Shown here one piece after another: positions 58,708 through 64,000 of a DNA stretch of 64,000 nt. The stretch spans positions 124,001 through 188,000 of the forward strand of contig JAUIRK010001048.1 in assembly GCA_030549495.1 (NCBI GenBank), written 5' to 3'. The notes beneath the pieces were generated by a model. That model saw only the letters and a list, made by a program, of their open reading frames with translations, made no database searches and was not told the origin of the DNA. How positions within the stretch are numbered: position 1 is the first letter of the stretch; each line of letters begins with the position of its first letter. The position numbers and the translations under genes were made by a program. This DNA comes from Nectonema munidae. Its lineage: Eukaryota > Nematomorpha > Nectonematoida > Nectonematidae.

Positions 58708-59474
58708 AACGCTACTTCTTCTCTTCGAACTGAATATATTTACATCACTTCTGATCCAGCATTGAAATGGGTTTTTAGAAACAGGTTAAACTATGTTAAC
58801 CATAAAAAATTAGCTTTACAGAGCCAGAAAGTCAAAAACTGCAGAAAAATTCTCCATACGATTCAAATTATTGAGGGAAATCGGCTTCATATCTTTTTCA
58901 ACCATTTTGCTTATCATATTAATGCTACTTCTTCTCTTCGAACTGAATATATTTACATCATTTGTGATCCAGCATTGAAATGGGTTTTTAGAAACAGGTT
59001 AAACTATGTTAACCATAAAAAATTAGCTTTACAGAGCCAGAAAGTCAAAAACTGCAGAAAAAATTCTCCATACGATTCAAATTATTGAGGGAAATCGGCT
59101 TCATATCTTTTTCAACCATTTTGCTTATCATATTAATGCTACTTCTTCTCTTCGAACTGAATATATTTACATCACTTGTGATCCAGCATTGAAATGGGTT
59201 TTTAGAAACAGGTTAAACTATGTTAACCATAAAAAATTAGCTTTACAGAGCCAGAAAGTCAAAAACTGCAGAAAAAATTCTCCATACGATTCAAATTATT
59301 GAGGGAAATCGGCTTCATATCTTTTTCAACCATTTTGCTTATCATATTAATGCTACTTCTTCTCTTCGAACTGAATATATTTACATCACTTGTGATCCAG
59401 CATTGAAATGGGTTTTTAGAAACAGGTTAAACTATGTTAACCATAAAAAATTAGCTTTACAGAGCCAGTAAGTC
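58708..59474 (+). repeat. higher-order block in the satellite, copy 3
   Basis: Same ordered variants: aacgct at 58708, cttctgatcc at about 58749, catcatttgtg at about 58957, gccagtaagtc at 59464. It lies 4485 bp (21 monomers minus 9 bases) after copy 2. One A was lost at about 58846, giving the single 213-bp monomer. Confidence 0.85.
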
Positions 59475-62400
59475 AAAAACTGCAGAAAAAATTCTCCATA
59501 CGATTCAAATTATTGAGGGAAATCGGCTTCATATCTTTTTCAACCATTTTGCTTATCATATTAATGCTACTTCTTCTCTTCGAACTGAATATATTTACAT
59601 CACTTGTGATCCAGCATTGAAATGGGTTTTTAGAAACAGGTTAAACTATGTTAACCATAAAAAATTAGCTTTACAGAGCCAGAAAGTCAAAAACTGCAGA
59701 AAAAATTCTCCATACGATTCAAATTATTGAGGGAAATCGGCTTCATATCTTTTTCAACCATTTTGCTTATCATATTAATGCTACTTCTTCTCTTCGAACT
59801 GAATATATTTACATCACTTGTGATCCAGCATTGAAATGGGTTTTTAGAAACAGGTTAAACTATGTTAACCATAAAAAATTAGCTTTACAGAGCCAGAAAG
59901 TCAAAAACTGCAGAAAAAATTCTCCATACGATTCAAATTATTGAGGGAAATCGGCTTCATATCTTTTTCAACCATTTTGCTTATCATATTAATGCTACTT
60001 CTTCTCTTCGAACTGAATATATTTACATCACTTGTGATCCAGCATTGAAATGGGTTTTTAGAAACAGGTTAAACTATGTTAACCATAAAAAATTAGCTTT
60101 ACAGAGCCAGAAAGTCAAAAACTGCAGAAAAAATTCTCCATACGATTCAAATTATTGAGGGAAATCGGCTTCATATCTTTTTCAACCATTTTGCTTATCA
60201 TATTAACGCTACTTCTTCTCTTCGAACTGAATATATTTACATCACTTGTGATCCAGCATTGAAATAGGTTTTTAGAAACAGGTTAAACTATGTTAACCAT
60301 AAAAAATTAGCTTTACAGAGCCAGAAAGTCAAAAACTGCAGAAAAAATTCTCCATACGATTCAAATTATTGAGGGAAATCGGCTTCATATCTTTTTCAAC
60401 CATTTTGCTTATCATATTAACGCTACTTCTTCTCTTCGAACTGAATATATTTACATCACTTGTGATCCAGCATTGAAATAGGTTTTTAGAAACAGGTTAA
60501 ACTATGTTAACCATAAAAAATTAGCTTTACAGAGCCAGAAAGTCAAAAACTGCAGAAAAAATTCTCCATACGATTCAAATTATTGAGGGAAATCGGCTTC
60601 ATATCTTTTTCAACCATTTTGCTTATCATATTAACGCTACTTCTTCTCTTCGAACTGAATATATTTACATCACTTGTGATCCAGCATTGAAATGGGTTTT
60701 TAGAAACAGGTTAAACTATGTTAACCATAAAAAATTAGCTTTACAGAGCCAGAAAGTCAAAAACTGCAGAAAAAATTCTCCATACGATTCAAATTATTGA
60801 GGGAAATCGGCTTCATATCTTTTTCAACCATTTTGCTTATCATATTAATGCTACTTCTTCTCTTCGAACTGAATATATTTACATCACTTGTGATCCAGCA
60901 TTGAAATGGGTTTTTAGAAACAGGTTAAACTATGTTAACCATAAAAAATTAGCTTTACAGAGCCAGAAAGTCAAAAACTGCAGAAAAAATTCTCCATACG
61001 ATTCAAATTATTGAGGGAAATCGGCTTCATATCTTTTTCAACCATTTTGCTTATCATATTAATGCTACTTCTTCTCTTCGAACTGAATATATTTACATCA
61101 CTTCTGATCCAGCATTGAAATGGGTTTTTAGAAACAGGTTAAACTATGTTAACCATAAAAAATTAGCTTTACAGAGCCAGAAAGTCAAAAACTGCAGAAA
61201 AAATTCTCCATACGATTCAAATTATTGAGGGAAATCGGCTTCATATCTTTTTCAACCATTTTGCTTATCATATTAATGCTACTTCTTCTCTTCGAACTGA
61301 ATATATTTACATCACTTCTGATCCAGCATTGAAATGGGTTTTTAGAAACAGGTTAAACTATGTTAACCATAAAAAATTAGCTTTACAGAGCCAGAAAGTC
61401 AAAAACTGCAGAAAAAATTCTCCATACGATTCAAATTATTGAGGGAAATCGGCTTCATATCTTTTTCAACCATTTTGCTTATCATATTAATGCTACTTCT
61501 TCTCTTCGAACTGAATATATTTACATCACTTGTGATCCAGCATTGAAATGGGTTTTTAGAAACAGGTTAAACTATGTTAACCATAAAAAATTAGCTTTAC
61601 AGAGCCAGAAAGTCAAAAACTGCAGAAAAAATTCTCCATACGATTCAAATTATTGAGGGAAATCGGCTTCATATCTTTTTCAACCATTTTGCTTATCATA
61701 TTAATGCTACTTCTTCTCTTCGAACTGAATATATTTACATCACTTGTGATCCAGCATTGAAATGGGTTTTTAGAAACAGGTTAAACTATGTTAACCATAA
61801 AAAATTAGCTTTACAGAGCCAGAAAGTCAAAAACTGCAGAAAAAATTCTCCATACGATTCAAATTATTGAGGGAAATCGGCTTCATATCTTTTTCAACCA
61901 TTTTGCTTATCATATTAATGCTACTTCTTCTCTTCGAACTGAATATATTTACATCACTTGTGATCCAGCATTGAAATGGGTTTTTAGAAACAGGTTAAAC
62001 TATGTTAACCATAAAAAATTAGCTTTACAGAGCCAGAAAGTCAAAAACTGCAGAAAAAATTCTCCATACGATTCAAATTATTGAGGGAAATCGGCTTCAT
62101 ATCTTTTTCAACCATTTTGCTTATCATATTAATGCTACTTCTTCTCTTCGAACTGAATATATTTACATCACTTGTGATCCAGCATTGAAATGGGTTTTTA
62201 GAAACAGGTTAAACTATGTTAACCATAAAAAATTAGCTTTACAGAGCCAGAAAGTCAAAAACTGCAGAAAAAATTCTCCATACGATTCAAATTATTGAGG
62301 GAAATCGGCTTCATATCTTTTTCAACCATTTTGCTTATCATATTAATGCTACTTCTTCTCTTCGAACTGAATATATTTACATCACTTGTGATCCAGCATT

Positions 62401-64000
62401 GAAATGGGTTTTTAGAAACAGGTTAAACTATGTTAACCATAAAAAATTAGCTTTACAGAGCCAGAAAGTCAAAAACTGCAGAAAAAATTCTCCATACGAT
62501 TCAAATTATTGAGGGAAATCGGCTTCATATCTTTTTCAACCATTTTGCTTATCATATTAATGCTACTTCTTCTCTTCGAACTGAATATATTTACATCACT
62601 TGTGATCCAGCATTGAAATGGGTTTTTAGAAACAGGTTAAACTATGTTAACCATAAAAAATTAGCTTTACAGAGCCAGAAAGTCAAAAACTGCAGAAAAA
62701 ATTCTCCATACGATTCAAATTATTGAGGGAAATCGGCTTCATATCTTTTTCAACCATTTTGCTTATCATATTAATGCTACTTCTTCTCTTCGAACTGAAT
62801 ATATTTACATCACTTGTGATCCAGCATTGAAATGGGTTTTTAGAAACAGGTTAAACTATGTTAACCATAAAAAATTAGCTTTACAGAGCCAGAAAGTCAA
62901 AAACTGCAGAAAAAATTCTCCATACGATTCAAATTATTGAGGGAAATCGGCTTCATATCTTTTTCAACCATTTTGCTTATCATATTAATGCTACTTCTTC
63001 TCTTCGAACTGAATATATTTACATCACTTGTGATCCAGCATTGAAATGGGTTTTTAGAAACAGGTTAAACTATGTTAACCATAAAAAATTAGCTTTACAG
63101 AGCCAGAAAGTCAAAAACTGCAGAAAAAATTCTCCATACGATTCAAATTATTGAGGGAAATCGGCTTCATATCTTTTTCAACCATTTTGCTTATCATATT
63201 AATGCTACTTCTTCTCTTCGAACTGAATATATTTACATCACTTGTGATCCAGCATTGAAATGGGTTTTTAGAAACAGGTTAAACTATGTTAACCATAAAA
63301 AATTAGCTTTACAGAGCCAGAAAGTCAAAAACTGCAGAAAAAATTCTCCATACGATTCAAATTATTGAGGGAAATCGGCTTCATATCTTTTTCAACCATT
63401 TTGCTTATCATATTAATGCTACTTCTTCTCTTCGAACTGAATATATTTACATCACTTGTGATCCAGCATTGAAATGGGTTTTTAGAAACAGGTTAAACTA
63501 TGTTAACCATAAAAAATTAGCTTTACAGAGCCAGAAAGTCAAAAACTGCAGAAAAAATTCTCCATACGATTCAAATTATTGAGGGAAATCGGCTTCATAT
63601 CTTTTTCAACCATTTTGCTTATCATATTAATGCTACTTCTTCTCTTCGAACTGAATATATTTACATCACTTGTGATCCAGCATTGAAATGGGTTTTTAGA
63701 AACAGGTTAAACTATGTTAACCATAAAAAATTAGCTTTACAGAGCCAGAAAGTCAAAAACTGCAGAAAAAATTCTCCATACGATTCAAATTATTGAGGGA
63801 AATCGGCTTCATATCTTTTTCAACCATTTTGCTTATCATATTAACGCTACTTCTTCTCTTCGAACTGAATATATTTACATCACTTGTGATCCAGCATTGA
63901 AATGGGTTTTTAGAAACAGGTTAAACTATGTTAACCATAAAAAATTAGCTTTACAGAGCCAGAAAGTCAAAAACTGCAGAAAAAATTCTCCATACGATTC

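Larger units (their letters stand above)
48567..64000 (+). repeat. satellite array, 72 monomers of 214 bp, continuing past the window
   Basis: The landmark GTCAAAAACTGCAG recurs at 48567, 48781, 48995, 49209 and onward every 214 bp to 63966. The total offset of 15399 bp equals 72 x 214 minus 9, exactly the sum of the length variants I found. Monomers differ by only 0-3 substitutions. All are head-to-tail on one strand. The monomer is AT-rich with no internal long repeat. Many listed 70-108-codon frames here are produced by length-variant monomers. Confidence 0.98.

Noticed and set aside
49354-59088. Series of 70-108-codon plus-strand frames in the satellite, some with a predicted hydrophobic helix
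   Set aside because: They arise only where a length-variant monomer shifts phase, and they are near-identical copies of the monomer. No start context or termination signal supports separate genes; the membrane-like stretch is an out-of-frame reading.
48567-64000. CRISPR-like array
   Set aside because: The whole 214-bp unit is repeated with no variable spacers, in eukaryotic DNA; it is a satellite.

Overview
This is AT-rich animal nuclear DNA. The cut/CUX-type homeobox gene places it in Metazoa, and the transposon mix (hAT, Merlin, piggyBac, RNase H-bearing LINEs, tRNA-derived SINEs) suits an invertebrate. I cannot name the species. There are no bacterial-style operons, tRNA or rRNA genes, or CRISPR arrays.

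Host genes occupy a small part. (1) 2112-9648, plus strand: the last five coding exons of a CUX homolog (two CUT domains and a CUX-type homeodomain). All splice phases agree, giving 542 residues to the stop; the 5' part lies left of the window. One intron holds a 1.8-kb, C-poor, T-dominated tract. (2) 28208-28951, plus: an intronless ATP23 (mitochondrial inner-membrane metalloprotease/ATP-synthase assembly factor) whose HExxH site reads HSLIH, so the catalytic glutamate is lost. (3) 33954-35378, plus: an intronless purple acid phosphatase of the ACP7 type with all metal ligands present.

Mobile DNA fills most of the rest. 1-858 holds a hAT-like terminus and the start of a multicopy, transposon-associated protein; a second, decayed copy (about 12.0-13.6 kb) sits inside a broken hAT (10680-15033). 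15.04-22.46 kb is a four-level nest: a SINE was split by a hAT-type element with perfect 8-bp target duplications; that element received a Merlin and a small hAT MITE; the Merlin received a GC-richer ZMYM1-like hAT, also with perfect 8-bp duplications. Next come a SINE with 12-bp duplications, a small LTR-retroelement fossil, a piggyBac remnant and a second copy of the outer hAT-type element. 26.3-27.5 kb and 36.3-47.3 kb are LINE graveyards on both strands, including one nearly full-length element (42.47-47.2 kb). A well-preserved hAT (29770-31946) has perfect duplications and eight same-direction subterminal repeats.

The right quarter (48567-64000 and beyond) is a satellite of about 72 monomers of 214 bp, nearly identical, with length variants concentrated at one junction and a higher-order pattern recurring at 19 and 21 monomers. 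One 213-bp variant has no stop in one frame (71 codons), so the satellite may derive from coding sequence.

The host genes look unrelated in function. The structure is single-copy gene islands among nested transposons, abutting a satellite block that may be heterochromatic or centromeric.
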